A stretch of 64,000 nt of DNA from Magnetovibrio sp. (GTDB taxonomy: Bacteria > Pseudomonadota > Alphaproteobacteria > Rhodospirillales > Magnetovibrionaceae). Position numbers and translations under genes: made by a program. Positions 37,290 to 47,037 of the stretch are shown piece after piece. The stretch covers positions 62,001 through 126,000 of the forward strand of contig NZ_DATCTF010000014.1 in the NCBI RefSeq assembly GCF_036568125.1. The letters are read 5' to 3'. The notes under the pieces were generated by a model that saw only the letters and a program-made list of their open reading frames with translations, was not told the origin of the DNA and ran no database searches. Numbering within the stretch: the first letter of the stretch is position 1; every line of letters starts with the position of its first letter.

Positions 37290-38192
37290 ATGAGCCAAAT
37301 TGCCTTTCTCGGCGCGATCGAGGTCGGACTGCTGTTCGCCTTGGTCGCGCTCGGGGTTTATTTATCCTTTCGCGTACTGCAATTCCCCGATTTGACGGTG
37401 GACGGCAGTTTTCCGCTTGGTGCTGCCGTGTGCGCCAGCCTGATCGTCGCCGGATCGGATCCGTATCTGGCGACGTTTGCCGCAGCGCTGGCCGGGGCGG
37501 TCGCTGGCATGGTCACGGCGTGGCTCAATGTCCGCTTGAAGATTTTGCACCTGTTGGCTTCGATCCTCACCATGATCGCGCTGTATTCCATCAACCTGCG
37601 CATTATGGGGCGTCCCAACATCGCGCTTTTGGGTGAAACCACCGTGTTCACGCCGTTGGATGGTCTGGGCCTGCCAACCTATGTTGCGCTGCCTATTGCT
37701 TTGTTCGTGTTGGTAATTGTGGTCAAGCTGGCTCTGGATTGGTTTTTGAACTCCGAAGTCGGGCTGGCGATGCGCGCCACAGGCGTCAATCCGCGCATGG
37801 CGCGCGCCCAGGGCATCCACACCAACCGTTATATCTTGGGCGGCATGGCGCTAAGCAACGCGCTGGTGGCGTTGGCGGGCGCACTATTCGCGCAAAGCCA
37901 GGGCGCAGCGGACGTAACGCTGGGTGTCGGCGTGATCGTGGTCGGTTTGGCTGCGGTGATCGGCGGCGAGGCCGTGATCAGCACCGCGACCGTGTTTCGC
38001 GCCACGTTGGCGTGCGTGATCGGTTCAATTATCTACCGCTTGGCCGTGGCGGGCGCGCTCAATGCCGATTTGCTGGGCCTTAAAGCACAAGACTTGAACT
38101 TGATCACCGCCGTTTTGGTGACGCTGGCGATGGTTTTGCCAGGTGTGCGCATGCCGTTTCGCGCCAAACGCAAAGGAGGGCAGGAGACATGA
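37290..38192 (+). CDS. ABC transporter permease (branched-chain/TrpY type)
   Basis: The 300-residue inner-membrane protein has eight or more hydrophobic helices and the features of the BPD_transp_2 family: LGVYLSFRVLQFPDLTVDG, GAVAGMVTAWLN, the cytoplasmic loop GLAMRATGVNPRMARAQG and IGGEAVIS. It starts 14 bases after the binding-protein gene and overlaps the ATPase gene by four bases. Confidence 0.92.
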   Translation: MSQIAFLGAIEVGLLFALVALGVYLSFRVLQFPDLTVDGSFPLGAAVCASLIVAGSDPYLATFAAALAGAVAGMVTAWLNVRLKILHLLASILTMIALYSINLRIMGRPNIALLGETTVFTPLDGLGLPTYVALPIALFVLVIVVKLALDWFLNSEVGLAMRATGVNPRMARAQGIHTNRYILGGMALSNALVALAGALFAQSQGAADVTLGVGVIVVGLAAVIGGEAVISTATVFRATLACVIGSIIYRLAVAGALNADLLGLKAQDLNLITAVLVTLAMVLPGVRMPFRAKRKGGQET

Positions 38193-38983
38193 TCGAAGCC
38201 CGTCAACTGGCCGTCACCTTCAATGCCGGCACACCGATGGAAACCCCCGCCATGCGCGGCATCGACCTGACGATCCCCGAAGGCGACTTCGTCACCGTGA
38301 TCGGTTCCAACGGCGCGGGTAAAAGTACGTTCCTCAATGCCTTGGCCGGGGAACTGCGTCCCGACAGCGGGCAAATCCTGATCAACGACCTCGACGTCAC
38401 CGCCTGGCCGACCGCCAAGCGCGCCGGGTTGGTGGCACGGGTCTTTCAAGACCCGCTGGGCGGCAGTTGCGCCAATCTGACCATCGAAGAAAACCTCGCC
38501 CTGGCCAACGCGCGCGGCAAACGGCGCGGTTTCGGCGCGTCGGTCGGCGCGCATCTGCGCGATGATTTCCGCACCCAGATCGCACGGCTCAACCTCGGTT
38601 TGGAAAATCGCCTCGGCGACCGCATGGAACTGCTTTCGGGCGGCCAGCGCCAAGCCGTGAGCTTGCTGATGGCGGCGATGCAACCGATGAAGATCTTGCT
38701 GCTCGACGAACACACCGCCGCCCTGGACCCCAAGACGGCGGCGTTCGTGCTGGAATTGACCCGCGAGATCGTCGCCGAGCGCAACCTCACCACCTTGATG
38801 GTCACCCATTCCATGCGCCAAGCCCTGTCGATCGGCAATCGTACCGTGATGTTGCACGAAGGTCGCGTGGTGCTGGACGTGCGCGATAAGGAACGCGAAG
38901 GCCTCAAGGTCGAAGACTTGCTGCATATGTTCGAAAAGGTGCGCGGCTCGGAATTGGACGATGACGCGCTGTTGCTCAGTTGA
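38189..38983 (+). CDS. ABC transporter ATP-binding protein (TrpZ type)
   Basis: The 264-residue ATPase carries Walker A IGSNGAGKST, Q-loop RVFQDPLGG, the signature LLSGGQRQAVSLLMA, Walker B LLLDEHTAALDP and the H-loop MVTHSM. It powers the importer formed with the two preceding genes. Confidence 0.95.
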   Translation: MIEARQLAVTFNAGTPMETPAMRGIDLTIPEGDFVTVIGSNGAGKSTFLNALAGELRPDSGQILINDLDVTAWPTAKRAGLVARVFQDPLGGSCANLTIEENLALANARGKRRGFGASVGAHLRDDFRTQIARLNLGLENRLGDRMELLSGGQRQAVSLLMAAMQPMKILLLDEHTAALDPKTAAFVLELTREIVAERNLTTLMVTHSMRQALSIGNRTVMLHEGRVVLDVRDKEREGLKVEDLLHMFEKVRGSELDDDALLLS

Positions 38984-39101
38984 GATTATGGCCACGAGCG
39001 CTTGTGCCCGCTTGGCAGGGGGGGGCGACATATGGTAACTAGGCGCACGTTTGGACCTTCCCCAGGTAATAGCTCAAAATCTGGAAATGGATGACACACA
39101 C

Positions 39102-39551
39102 ATGTCGAATGACACCATCGCCATTGCTAGCGACCATGGGGCAGTTACGCTCAAGCAACACCTTGTCGCGTTCCTTGAAGCCAAAGGGTTGAAAGTTCTC
39201 GATCTCGGCACGAACGGTACGGAATCTGTGGACTATCCCGAATACGGCTATGCCATGGCTCAAGCCATCAAAGACGGCAAGGCATCGCGCGGCATCTTGA
39301 TGTGCGGCAGCGGCATCGGCATTTCCATCGCCGCAAACCGCTTTCCTGAAATCCGCGCCGCATTGGTGACTGACGTGACATGCGCGCGTTTAGCGCGGGA
39401 ACACAATAACGCCAACGTGCTCTGCATGGGCGGCCGCATGATCGGCCCCGACCTTGCCGAAGAGTGCGTCGATACATTCTTGAACACGGCCTTCGACCAA
39501 GGTGAACGTCATCTGCGCCGCGTCGCGATGCTGTCCAACCCACCAGGCTGA
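39102..39551 (+). CDS. rpiB: Ribose 5-phosphate isomerase B
   Basis: RpiB interconverts ribose and ribulose 5-phosphate. The 149-residue protein has IASDHGAVTLKQHL, the DYPEYG motif, the catalytic Cys in LMCGSGIGISIAANR and REHNNANVLCMGGR. ATG 39087 is an alternative start. It is 36 bases upstream of glyA, a pairing common in alphaproteobacteria. Confidence 0.95.
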   Translation: MSNDTIAIASDHGAVTLKQHLVAFLEAKGLKVLDLGTNGTESVDYPEYGYAMAQAIKDGKASRGILMCGSGIGISIAANRFPEIRAALVTDVTCARLAREHNNANVLCMGGRMIGPDLAEECVDTFLNTAFDQGERHLRRVAMLSNPPG

Positions 39552-39587
39552 CAACTTACATCTCAACTAGGACAAAGTGCTGAACCC

Positions 39588-40883
39588 ATGACCAGCTATC
39601 CCAACGACGAACTCGCCCAGTTCTTTTCCAAGACCTTGGCCGAAACCGATCCGGCGCTCAAAGCCTCCATCGACGACGAGCTGGGCCGCCAGCAAAATCA
39701 GATCGAGTTGATCGCGTCGGAAAACATCGTCTCCAAGGCGGTTTTGGAAGCCCAAGGCAGCGTGCTGACCAACAAGTACGCCGAAGGCTACCCCGGTCGT
39801 CGTTACTATGGCGGTTGCGAATACGTCGACGTCTCGGAAAAGCTGGCTCAGGACCGCGCGAAAGAGCTGTTCGGTTGCCAGTTCGTCAACGTTCAGCCCC
39901 ATTCCGGCGCACAAGCCAACGGCGGTGTGTTCATGGCGCTGCTGCAGCCCGGCGATACCATTTTGGGCATGAGCCTGGCCGCTGGTGGTCACCTGACCCA
40001 CGGCGCCCCGCCGGCGCAATCGGGCAAATGGTTCAACGCGGTTCAGTACGGCGTCAATGAAAGCGATCTGCGCATCAACTTCGATGAAGTCGAGGCCCTG
40101 GCCCGTGAACACAAGCCGAAACTGATCATCGCCGGCGGTTCGGCCTATCCGCGTCACATCGATTTCGCGCGTTTCCGCGCCATTGCCGATGAAGTGGGCG
40201 CCTACATGATGGTCGACATGGCGCATTTCGCCGGTTTGGTCGCGGCAGGCGTGCACCCGAGCCCGGTGGGCATCGCCGACGTCACCACCACCACCACCCA
40301 CAAGACCCTGCGCGGCCCGCGCGGCGGCATGATCCTGACCAATTCCGAGGAAATCTCGAAAAAGGTCAACTCGGCCATTTTCCCGGGTCTGCAAGGCGGT
40401 CCGCTGATGCACGTCATCGCCGCCAAGGCTGTAGCCTTCGGCGAAGCCTTGCAGCCGAGCTTCAAAGCCTATGCCCAGCGCGTCATCGACAATGCCCAGG
40501 CCCTGGCCCAGACCATGGTCGACGGGGGTTACGCCATTTCCACCGGCGGCACCGACACGCACCTGATGCTGGTCGACCTGCGCCCCAAGGGTGTCAAAGG
40601 CAACGCCGCCGAACACGCACTGGACCGAGCCGGCATCACCTGCAACAAAAACGGCATTCCGTTCGATACCGAAAAGCCGATGGTCACGTCGGGCGTGCGG
40701 TTCGGCACCCCGGCAGGCACCACGCGCGGCTTCGGCACCGAGGAATTCAAGCAAATTGGCTTGATGGCGTGCGAAGTGCTCGATGGCTTGGCCGCCAACG
40801 GCGAAGAGGGCAACGGCGCTGTCGAAGCGTCTGTGCGCACCAAAGTCGAAGCGCTGTGCGCACGCTTCCCGATTTACGGATAA
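39588..40883 (+). CDS. glyA: Serine hydroxymethyltransferase
   Basis: GlyA converts serine and tetrahydrofolate to glycine and methylene-tetrahydrofolate. The 431-residue PLP enzyme shows [38 protein letters not shown], the Schiff-base Lys in [16 protein letters not shown] and FNAVQYGVN. It heads the run glyA-nrdR-ribD-ribE-ribB-ribH-nusB-thiL. Confidence 0.98.
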   Translation: MTSYPNDELAQFFSKTLAETDPALKASIDDELGRQQNQIELIASENIVSKAVLEAQGSVLTNKYAEGYPGRRYYGGCEYVDVSEKLAQDRAKELFGCQFVNVQPHSGAQANGGVFMALLQPGDTILGMSLAAGGHLTHGAPPAQSGKWFNAVQYGVNESDLRINFDEVEALAREHKPKLIIAGGSAYPRHIDFARFRAIADEVGAYMMVDMAHFAGLVAAGVHPSPVGIADVTTTTTHKTLRGPRGGMILTNSEEISKKVNSAIFPGLQGGPLMHVIAAKAVAFGEALQPSFKAYAQRVIDNAQALAQTMVDGGYAISTGGTDTHLMLVDLRPKGVKGNAAEHALDRAGITCNKNGIPFDTEKPMVTSGVRFGTPAGTTRGFGTEEFKQIGLMACEVLDGLAANGEEGNGAVEASVRTKVEALCARFPIYG

Positions 40884-40910
40884 TCGAGAAGCCTTAAGGG
40901 GAGGGATCAC

Positions 40911-41366
40911 ATGCGCTGTCCGTTTTGCGGCAACAACGACACCCAGGTTAAAGATTCGCGTCCCAGCGAAGACAATGCCACCATTCGCCGACGGCGCTAT
41001 TGCCCGTCGTGCGGGTCGCGCTTCACCACCTTTGAACGGGTGCACCTGCGTGAGCTGACGGTGATCAAGACCGATGGCGAGAAGGTGCCGTTCGACCGTG
41101 AAAAAGTGAAGCGGTCGATGGAAATCGCCTTGCGCAAACGTCCCGCAACCGACGATCAGATCGAACGCATCGTCAACGGTATCCAGCGTCGCCTGGAAAC
41201 CTCGGGCGAGACGGAAATTCCGTCCAAGGCCATTGGCGAACTGATCATGGAACGGCTCATGGAGTTCGACAAAGTGGCCTATGTGCGGTTCGCTTCCGTC
41301 TACAAAGATTTCCACGAAATCAAAGACTTCGATGATTTTATTGGAAACTTGGGTGAGCAAGACTAA
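40911..41366 (+). CDS. nrdR: Transcriptional repressor NrdR
   Basis: NrdR senses ATP/dATP and represses ribonucleotide reductase genes. The 151-residue protein has the N-terminal zinc ribbon ([20 protein letters not shown], then [11 protein letters not shown]) and an ATP-cone from about residue 49 ([20 protein letters not shown]). Its end overlaps the ribD start by 14 bases. Confidence 0.97.
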   Translation: MRCPFCGNNDTQVKDSRPSEDNATIRRRRYCPSCGSRFTTFERVHLRELTVIKTDGEKVPFDREKVKRSMEIALRKRPATDDQIERIVNGIQRRLETSGETEIPSKAIGELIMERLMEFDKVAYVRFASVYKDFHEIKDFDDFIGNLGEQD

Positions 41367-42462
41367 CCCCCCAGCCTTAAACCGGGATGAAGACTTCCTG
41401 CGCGCCGCGCTGAGACTGGCGCGGCGCGGCCTGGGCAACACCGCACCAAACCCCGCGGTCGGTTGCATTCTTGTCAAAGACGCCATCGTCGTCGGCCGCG
41501 GCTGGACCCAGCCGGGCGGGCGCCCGCATGCCGAGGCCATGGCGCTGGCGCAAGCCGGCGACGCGGCGCGTGGCGCAACCGCCTATGTGACGCTTGAACC
41601 CTGTGCCCATCACGGCCAAACGCCGCCGTGCGCCAACGCTTTGGTGGATGCCGGCGTGGCGCGGGTGGTTGTGGCGATTTCCGATCCTGACGAACGGGTC
41701 GCGGGTAAAGGTCTGAAAATCTTGAAAGACGCCGGGATCGAGGTTGTCGAAGGGATACTGCGCGACGAAGCTTGGCGCGCCAATCTGGGCTTTTTCAAAC
41801 GCATCACCGAAAACCGCCCGGCCTTCACCCTGAAGCTCGCCACCAGCCATGACGGACGTATCCCGCCGCGCGGCGCCCAAGGGGATGCCAAATGGATCAC
41901 GTCACCCGAAGCGCGCGCGCGCGGCCATCTGCTGCGCGCCCAGCACGATGCGGTGTTGTTCGGCATCGGCACGGTGCTCGACGACGACCCGACCTATACC
42001 TGTCGCCTTCAGGGGCTCGAAGACCAAAGCCCGGTTCGCATCCTGTTGGACAGCAAGCTGGCGCTGCCCGACGACGCCAAGTTGTTAAGCAGCCTAAATG
42101 ACGCACCGTTGTGGATCGTTTGCGGCGCAGAGGCGGATTCGGCGCGTATGTCAGCCCTTGAACACAAGGGCGCAACCGTCATCCAATCCCCCGATGCGCG
42201 CCCCGATCCGGTGTGGGTTGCGCATGAACTGGCGCAGCGCGGCCTGAACCGCGTTTTGATCGAAGCCGGGCCGGGGGTGGTTTCGTCGTTTCTGAAAGCC
42301 GGATTGGTCGATGAAATCGACTGGTTTCGCGCCGAAAAGGTCCTGGGTGCACATGGCGTGCCCGCATTTCACGATTTTGAACTGGAAAAACTGGCCTTGG
42401 CACCGCAAGCCGTGCTACAGGCAGGGCCGGACAAATTGGAAATCTACGCATTGGGGGACTGA
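41353..42462 (+). CDS. ribD: Bifunctional diaminohydroxyphosphoribosylaminopyrimidine deaminase / reductase
   Basis: RibD performs the second and third steps of riboflavin synthesis. The 369-residue protein has an N-terminal deaminase domain ([21 protein letters not shown], then [12 protein letters not shown] with zinc Cys residues) and a C-terminal reductase domain (SHDGRI..., [25 protein letters not shown]). GTG 41353 is chosen: it lies inside nrdR, has a GGAAA-like element before it and gives the usual length. An ATG at 41332 is an alternative. Confidence 0.93.
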   Translation: MSKTNPPALNRDEDFLRAALRLARRGLGNTAPNPAVGCILVKDAIVVGRGWTQPGGRPHAEAMALAQAGDAARGATAYVTLEPCAHHGQTPPCANALVDAGVARVVVAISDPDERVAGKGLKILKDAGIEVVEGILRDEAWRANLGFFKRITENRPAFTLKLATSHDGRIPPRGAQGDAKWITSPEARARGHLLRAQHDAVLFGIGTVLDDDPTYTCRLQGLEDQSPVRILLDSKLALPDDAKLLSSLNDAPLWIVCGAEADSARMSALEHKGATVIQSPDARPDPVWVAHELAQRGLNRVLIEAGPGVVSSFLKAGLVDEIDWFRAEKVLGAHGVPAFHDFELEKLALAPQAVLQAGPDKLEIYALGD

Positions 42463-42465
42463 TCT

Positions 42466-43080
42466 GTGTTCACGGGCATCGTAACCGACATCGGCCGCAT
42501 CCGCGCCCTAAAGAAAACAGGCACCGAAAACGGCGCAACCGAAGGGGAGGGCCGTCGTTTCGAAGTTGAAACGCGTTTCGACGTGAACGACATCGACATC
42601 GGCGCGTCCATCGCCCATGCGGGGGCGTGCATGACGGTGGTGGACAAAGGTGACACTTGGTACGCCATCGAAGTTTCCGCCGAAAGCCTGTCCAAAACCA
42701 CGCTGGGCTCTTGGGACGTCGGCACCAAAGTGAACCTGGAACGCGCCATGCGCCTGGGCGATGAGTTGGGCGGTCACATGGTGTCCGGCCATGTCGACGG
42801 CGTGGGCGAGGTGACACGCCGCGAAAACGACGGCGACAGCGTGCGCTTTACCTTTCGCGCGCCCGGCGATCTGGCCAAATACCTGGCGCCCAAAGGTTCC
42901 ATCACCATCGACGGCGTATCGTTGACGGTCAACGAGGTCGACGGCGACCAATTCGGCATCAACGTCATTCCCCACACGCAAGAGGTCACCACCATCGGCG
43001 CGTTGCAGGTGGGCGATAAGGTGAACCTGGAAATCGATATGCTGGCGCGCTATGTTGCGCGACTGATTGGCAAAGAATAA
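42466..43080 (+). CDS. ribE: Riboflavin synthase alpha chain
   Basis: RibE dismutates two lumazine molecules to riboflavin. The 204-residue protein has two lumazine-binding repeats, beginning MFTGIVTDIGRI and GGHMVSGHVDGVGEV, with GASIAHAGACMTV and GVSLTVNEVDG at matching places. The first cysteine of the usual GVCLTV is replaced in position (AGACMTV). It starts with GTG three bases after the ribD stop. Confidence 0.96.
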   Translation: MFTGIVTDIGRIRALKKTGTENGATEGEGRRFEVETRFDVNDIDIGASIAHAGACMTVVDKGDTWYAIEVSAESLSKTTLGSWDVGTKVNLERAMRLGDELGGHMVSGHVDGVGEVTRRENDGDSVRFTFRAPGDLAKYLAPKGSITIDGVSLTVNEVDGDQFGINVIPHTQEVTTIGALQVGDKVNLEIDMLARYVARLIGKE

Positions 43081-43110
43081 CAACACACACACGCGGGTAG
43101 GATTAGAGAC

Positions 43111-44232
43111 GTGCCGTTCAAAGACAAATTATCACCCATCGAAGACATCATCGAAGACGCGCGCAATGGCCGCATGTTCATCCTGGTCGACGATGAAGAC
43201 CGCGAAAACGAAGGCGATCTGGTGATCCCGGCGCAAATGGCGACTCCCGAAGCGATCAATTTCATGGCCACATACGGCCGCGGCCTAATTTGCCTGACTC
43301 TGACCCGCGCGCGCGTCGAACAGCTGGAAATTCCGCACATGGTGCAGTCCAACGTGTCGCGCCACTCGACCGCGTTCACGGTGTCGATCGAAGCGCGCGA
43401 AGGGGTCACGACGGGCATTTCCGCATCCGATCGCGCCCGTACCATCGCGGTCGCCATCGACCAGACCAAAGGCAAAGCCGACATCACCACGCCGGGGCAC
43501 ATTTTCCCACTGGAAGCGCGTGACGGCGGCGTTTTGGTGCGCGCCGGCCACACCGAAGCGGCGGTGGACATTTCCCGCCTCGCGGGCCTCAACCCCTCGG
43601 GCGTGATCTGCGAGATCATGAACGAAGACGGCACCATGGCGCGTCTGGGCGATTTGATTCCCTACGCCGAAAAGCACAAGCTGAAAATCGCCACCATCGC
43701 CGATCTGATCGCCTACCGCTTGAAAAACGATCATGTGGTCGAACGGGTCCTTAGCCAGCCGTTTACCTCCATCTACGGCGGCGCTTTCGACATGACCATT
43801 TACCGCAGCGAACTGGACGGCACCGAACACGTGGCGCTGACGTGCGGCGACGTCGCTTCCGGCGGGCCGGTTTTGGTGCGCATGCACGCCATGGACATCC
43901 TCACCGACGCCTTGGGCGACAACGGCGCGGGCAAAGCGGATGTGTTGCAGCGCTCGCTCAAAGCCATTTCCGATGAAGGGCGCGGCGCAGTGGTGGTGAT
44001 CCGCAATCCGCGCCTCAATGCGCTGTCCGAACGCAAGGCCGTGCCCGTCGAGGCCGAGCCCGGCGACGCCGGCGGAGTCAGCGCACAACTGCGCAATTAC
44101 GGTGTCGGCGCGCAAATTCTGCTCGATCTGGGCATCAAGGAAATGACCTTGCTGTCCAACACATCGCGCACCATCGTCGGACTCGAAGGCTACGGCCTGA
44201 CGGTCGCCGGTCAAAAACCGATCCCCAACTAA
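43111..44232 (+). CDS. ribB: 3,4-dihydroxy-2-butanone 4-phosphate synthase with degenerate GTP cyclohydrolase II domain (RibBX type)
   Basis: The 373-residue protein begins with a full DHBP synthase domain (about 1-200: DDEDRENEGDL, then RHSTAFTVSIEA and HTEAAVDISRLAGL). The C-terminal domain (about 205-373) has the cyclohydrolase II outline (EHVALTCGDV, then YGVGAQILLDLGIKEM and RTIVGLEGYGL). It lacks the three zinc cysteines (the region reads HAMDILTDALGDNGAG) and the catalytic RQEGRGIGL segment (RNPRLNAL instead). It therefore should not hydrolyse GTP. The start is GTG 43111. The cell needs a cyclohydrolase II elsewhere. Confidence 0.9.
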   Translation: MPFKDKLSPIEDIIEDARNGRMFILVDDEDRENEGDLVIPAQMATPEAINFMATYGRGLICLTLTRARVEQLEIPHMVQSNVSRHSTAFTVSIEAREGVTTGISASDRARTIAVAIDQTKGKADITTPGHIFPLEARDGGVLVRAGHTEAAVDISRLAGLNPSGVICEIMNEDGTMARLGDLIPYAEKHKLKIATIADLIAYRLKNDHVVERVLSQPFTSIYGGAFDMTIYRSELDGTEHVALTCGDVASGGPVLVRMHAMDILTDALGDNGAGKADVLQRSLKAISDEGRGAVVVIRNPRLNALSERKAVPVEAEPGDAGGVSAQLRNYGVGAQILLDLGIKEMTLLSNTSRTIVGLEGYGLTVAGQKPIPN

Positions 44233-44244
44233 GGAAACAACAAG

Positions 44245-44706
44245 ATGGCCTCCAAGGTTCTCATCATCGAAGCTCCGTTTTACCAGCACATCACCGACCA
44301 ACTGGTCGCGGGCGCCATCGCCACGTTGGAAGAGGCGGGCGTCGATTATGACCGCATCACGGTTCCCGGTGCGTTCGAAATTCCCGGCGTCATCACCTTT
44401 GCCGAATTGGCCCAGGAAGACCATCCGGTCGCGGCCAAGCACTACGAAGGCTATATCGCTCTGGGCTGCGTCATTCGCGGCGAAACCAGCCACTACGACT
44501 ATGTCGCGGGCGAAAGCTGCCGCGCCTTGATGGACCTGTCGCTGGAAGGCGTGGCCATCGGCAACGGCATCTTGACGGTCGAAAACGAAGCGCAAGCCTT
44601 GGTGCGCGCCGGCGTCGATCAGAAAAACAAAGGCGGCGACGCGGCCGAAGCCTGCTTGCGCATGATCGAAGTGCGCTCCGCCCTGATGCACGGAAAAACC
44701 CAATGA
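44245..44706 (+). CDS. ribH: 6,7-dimethyl-8-ribityllumazine synthase
   Basis: RibH makes lumazine, the last intermediate before riboflavin. The 153-residue protein has the [14 protein letters not shown] motif, [16 protein letters not shown] with the active-site His, and [12 protein letters not shown]. The stop overlaps nusB by four bases. Confidence 0.97.
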   Translation: MASKVLIIEAPFYQHITDQLVAGAIATLEEAGVDYDRITVPGAFEIPGVITFAELAQEDHPVAAKHYEGYIALGCVIRGETSHYDYVAGESCRALMDLSLEGVAIGNGILTVENEAQALVRAGVDQKNKGGDAAEACLRMIEVRSALMHGKTQ

Positions 44707-45203
44707 GCGACGGCGCGGCCGATAAATTCAACGCCAAAAACCGTAGCGCCGCACGCATGGCTGCGGTCCAATCCCTGTACGAGTTGGACATGGTCGACGG
44801 CGACGCCGATCCGGTGTTGCGCACCTTCATCGAAAAACGCTGGACCGTTCCGGTGGAAGACGAAGACGGCGACGAAGTGGGGGAGGCCGAATTCCTCGAC
44901 CCCGATAAAACCTTTCTGATCGAGCTTGTGCGCGGCGTGATCGCGCGCCAAGGCGAAATCGACGAAATTCTCAACGGCGCGTTGGGCGACAAGTGGACGG
45001 TCGAGCGCTTGGAAGTGCTGTTGCGCGCCATTTTGCGCGTCGGCGTGTTCGAGCTTCTGGCCCGCACCGACATCCCCGCCAAGGTCATCATCAACGAATA
45101 CATGGATGTCGCCAACGCGTTCTTCAGCGAAGGCGAACCGAAAATGGTCAACGGGGTGCTGGATAAGCTGGCCCACGTTCTGCGTGATGGCACGATGAGC
45201 TAA
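44703..45203 (+). CDS. nusB: Transcription antitermination factor NusB
   Basis: NusB with NusE binds the boxA of rRNA operons. The 166-residue helical protein has [52 protein letters not shown] and the [17 protein letters not shown] segment. An acidic insertion ([18 protein letters not shown]) appears at about 55-72. It is translationally coupled to ribH. Confidence 0.95.
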   Translation: MSDGAADKFNAKNRSAARMAAVQSLYELDMVDGDADPVLRTFIEKRWTVPVEDEDGDEVGEAEFLDPDKTFLIELVRGVIARQGEIDEILNGALGDKWTVERLEVLLRAILRVGVFELLARTDIPAKVIINEYMDVANAFFSEGEPKMVNGVLDKLAHVLRDGTMS

Positions 45204-45230
45204 CCGCTTCAACTGGTAAAAGACGGCCCC

Positions 45231-46241
45231 ATGGCTGATCATCCCTCCGGCAGCGAATTCGATATCATTTCCAAGTACTTTCGTCCCTTAAGCGAGGGAT
45301 CGGATGAAGCTTTGGGGCTGACCGACGACGCAGCGCTGCTAAGCGTTCCCGAAGGACATCAGTTGGTCGTCACCACCGACGCGATCGTCGCGGGGGTGCA
45401 TTTCCTCGAAACCCTTAGTCCCGAAGACATCGCCTACAAAGTCGTCGGCGTAAACCTATCCGACCTCGCCGCAATGGGGGCAAGGCCGCACGCGGTGTTT
45501 CTTGCTGCGCAGTTTTCACCGGGTGTCGCCGAAGACTGGATCGCATCCTTCGCCGCCGGGCTTAAATCCGCATTGGCGCCGTCGGGCGCAAAGCTATTGG
45601 GCGGTGACACGGTCTCCACCCCCGGTCCTATGGCTTTCACCATCACCGCTTTGGGCTTTGTCCGCGCCGGGCGGGCATTGACCCGCGCCGGAGCCCGGGA
45701 AGGCGACTTGGTACTGGCAACCGGTACCATCGGCGACGGGGCTTTGGGCTTGGCGGTATTGCAAGGCGACTTCGATGGCCTGGACGCCGCGGCACGCGAT
45801 CATCTGGCTCGGCGCTATGCACGCCCGGAACCGCGCTGGGAATTCGCCCAAGAACTGGTCAAGCGTGGTCTGGCCCACGCCGCCGTGGACGTTTCCGACG
45901 GTTTGGTCGCCGATTTGGGCCACATATGCGAAGCATCCGGCGTGAGCGCCATCATCGAAGCCGAACAGGTTCAACTGTCCGCCGCCGCCCGCGCCGTTTT
46001 GATGCAAGCGCCAGAACGCCTGGGTGACGTGCTCACCGGCGGGGACGACTACGAACTGGTGTTCACCGCCGCCGAGAGCGCATTGAGCGAATTGGAGGAC
46101 TTGGCCGCGACGATGTCTCTACCGCTCAGCGTGATCGGTCGCATAGAGCCCATGAATCCGTGCAACGGTCCACGCGTTCAGGTGCTCGACACCAACGGCC
46201 TACCTATGCGCTTGAGAGCCAGCGGATATCGCCATCTCTGA
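45231..46241 (+). CDS. thiL: Thiamine-monophosphate kinase
   Basis: ThiL phosphorylates thiamine phosphate to the diphosphate cofactor. The 336-residue protein has LTDDAALLSVPEGHQLVVTT, NLSDLAAMGARP, LLGGDTVSTPGP, AAVDVSDGLVADLGHI and GGDDYELVFT. It closes the riboflavin operon, as in many alphaproteobacteria. Confidence 0.96.
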   Translation: MADHPSGSEFDIISKYFRPLSEGSDEALGLTDDAALLSVPEGHQLVVTTDAIVAGVHFLETLSPEDIAYKVVGVNLSDLAAMGARPHAVFLAAQFSPGVAEDWIASFAAGLKSALAPSGAKLLGGDTVSTPGPMAFTITALGFVRAGRALTRAGAREGDLVLATGTIGDGALGLAVLQGDFDGLDAAARDHLARRYARPEPRWEFAQELVKRGLAHAAVDVSDGLVADLGHICEASGVSAIIEAEQVQLSAAARAVLMQAPERLGDVLTGGDDYELVFTAAESALSELEDLAATMSLPLSVIGRIEPMNPCNGPRVQVLDTNGLPMRLRASGYRHL

Positions 46242-46327
46242 GTTTTGAGGCTTTTTCACATACTGACGCATGTCTATAATCGGCACCGCCCAGACAAATC
46301 AATCGCTTCGACACGAGACTTGAACAC

Positions 46328-46816
46328 ATGAAAAAACTGATCCTCGCCTTTGCCTTTTTGATCATGCTTGCGGGCGGCACCGTCAGCCTGCTGAAATACA
46401 TGTCTCTGGGACCGTTTGAGATAACCCCTGAAGAACTCGCCGCACAGCAAGCGGAAGAGGCAACAAAGGAAAAAACCAAAGCCCTGTTCGAGTCGCGGCC
46501 ACGCTACATCGAAATGGATCCGATCCAGGTGCCGGTTTTCCAGGACAACGATGTCGCGGCGACCATCATGATTCACTACAAGTTGGAAGTTCTCAACGTC
46601 GACAACGAGCGTCTCGTCGCGAAATCCCAACGCCGCCTGGGCGACGCCTTGCTCAAGGATTTCTCGTTTTATATCCCGCGCACGCTACGCAACAACAAGA
46701 CCCTCGATGTCACTTTGGTCAAATACCGTATCTTGATGACGGCCAATAAGATGCTCGGCAAGGACGTCGTCAACGACGCGCTGATTCAGGCGATGACCAG
46801 CACAGCCGACAATTAA
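46328..46816 (+). CDS. Membrane-anchored protein, FliL-like in outline
   Basis: I do not recognise a firm family. The 162-residue protein starts with one transmembrane helix (MKKLILAFAFLIMLAGGTV). A Glu/Ala-rich helical linker follows (PEELAAQQAEEATKEKT), then a domain beginning YIEMDPIQVPVFQDNDVAAT. This topology and the strand pattern resemble FliL-type periplasmic proteins, but the match is weak. It stands alone between thiL and the pyrophosphatase gene. Confidence 0.65.
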   Translation: MKKLILAFAFLIMLAGGTVSLLKYMSLGPFEITPEELAAQQAEEATKEKTKALFESRPRYIEMDPIQVPVFQDNDVAATIMIHYKLEVLNVDNERLVAKSQRRLGDALLKDFSFYIPRTLRNNKTLDVTLVKYRILMTANKMLGKDVVNDALIQAMTSTADN

Positions 46817-46915
46817 GCGGTATTTTGGGCGGTTTCAGAAGCAACCGGCCTGGAACCGTTCCGAGCTATCGACGAACCAATTCATATATAAGATAAGAAT
46901 AATATACGCCCACTG

Positions 46916-46943
46916 GTTGCCATCAACCGTTTGATCTGGCAAC
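46916..46943. promoter_or_regulatory. Inverted repeat GTTGCCA-N14-TGGCAAC upstream of hppA
   Basis: Perfect 7-base arms lie about 95-120 bases before the pyrophosphatase start, with partial pairing continuing inward (TCAA ... TTGA). The surrounding 220 bases hold no gene. It may be an operator or a leader hairpin. Confidence 0.35.
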
Positions 46944-47037
46944 ATTTGCCCCGGGGTTGGGTAAGGTGACGGGAGTCGCTTCCTCAGACCCTGATGACAG
47001 GGAATATTCTGGGAAACCCAGTGGGGAGACGTTATTC

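Noticed and set aside
39567-41540. A 657-codon open frame on the minus strand
   Set aside because: It lies opposite glyA, nrdR and ribD, all with clear family motifs, and its translation is low-complexity (His, Gly, Arg, Ala), typical of an antisense frame in G+C-rich DNA.
41353-43130. An FMN riboswitch before or within the riboflavin genes
   Set aside because: Genes overlap or are spaced by only 3-30 bases, which leaves no room for the conserved aptamer.
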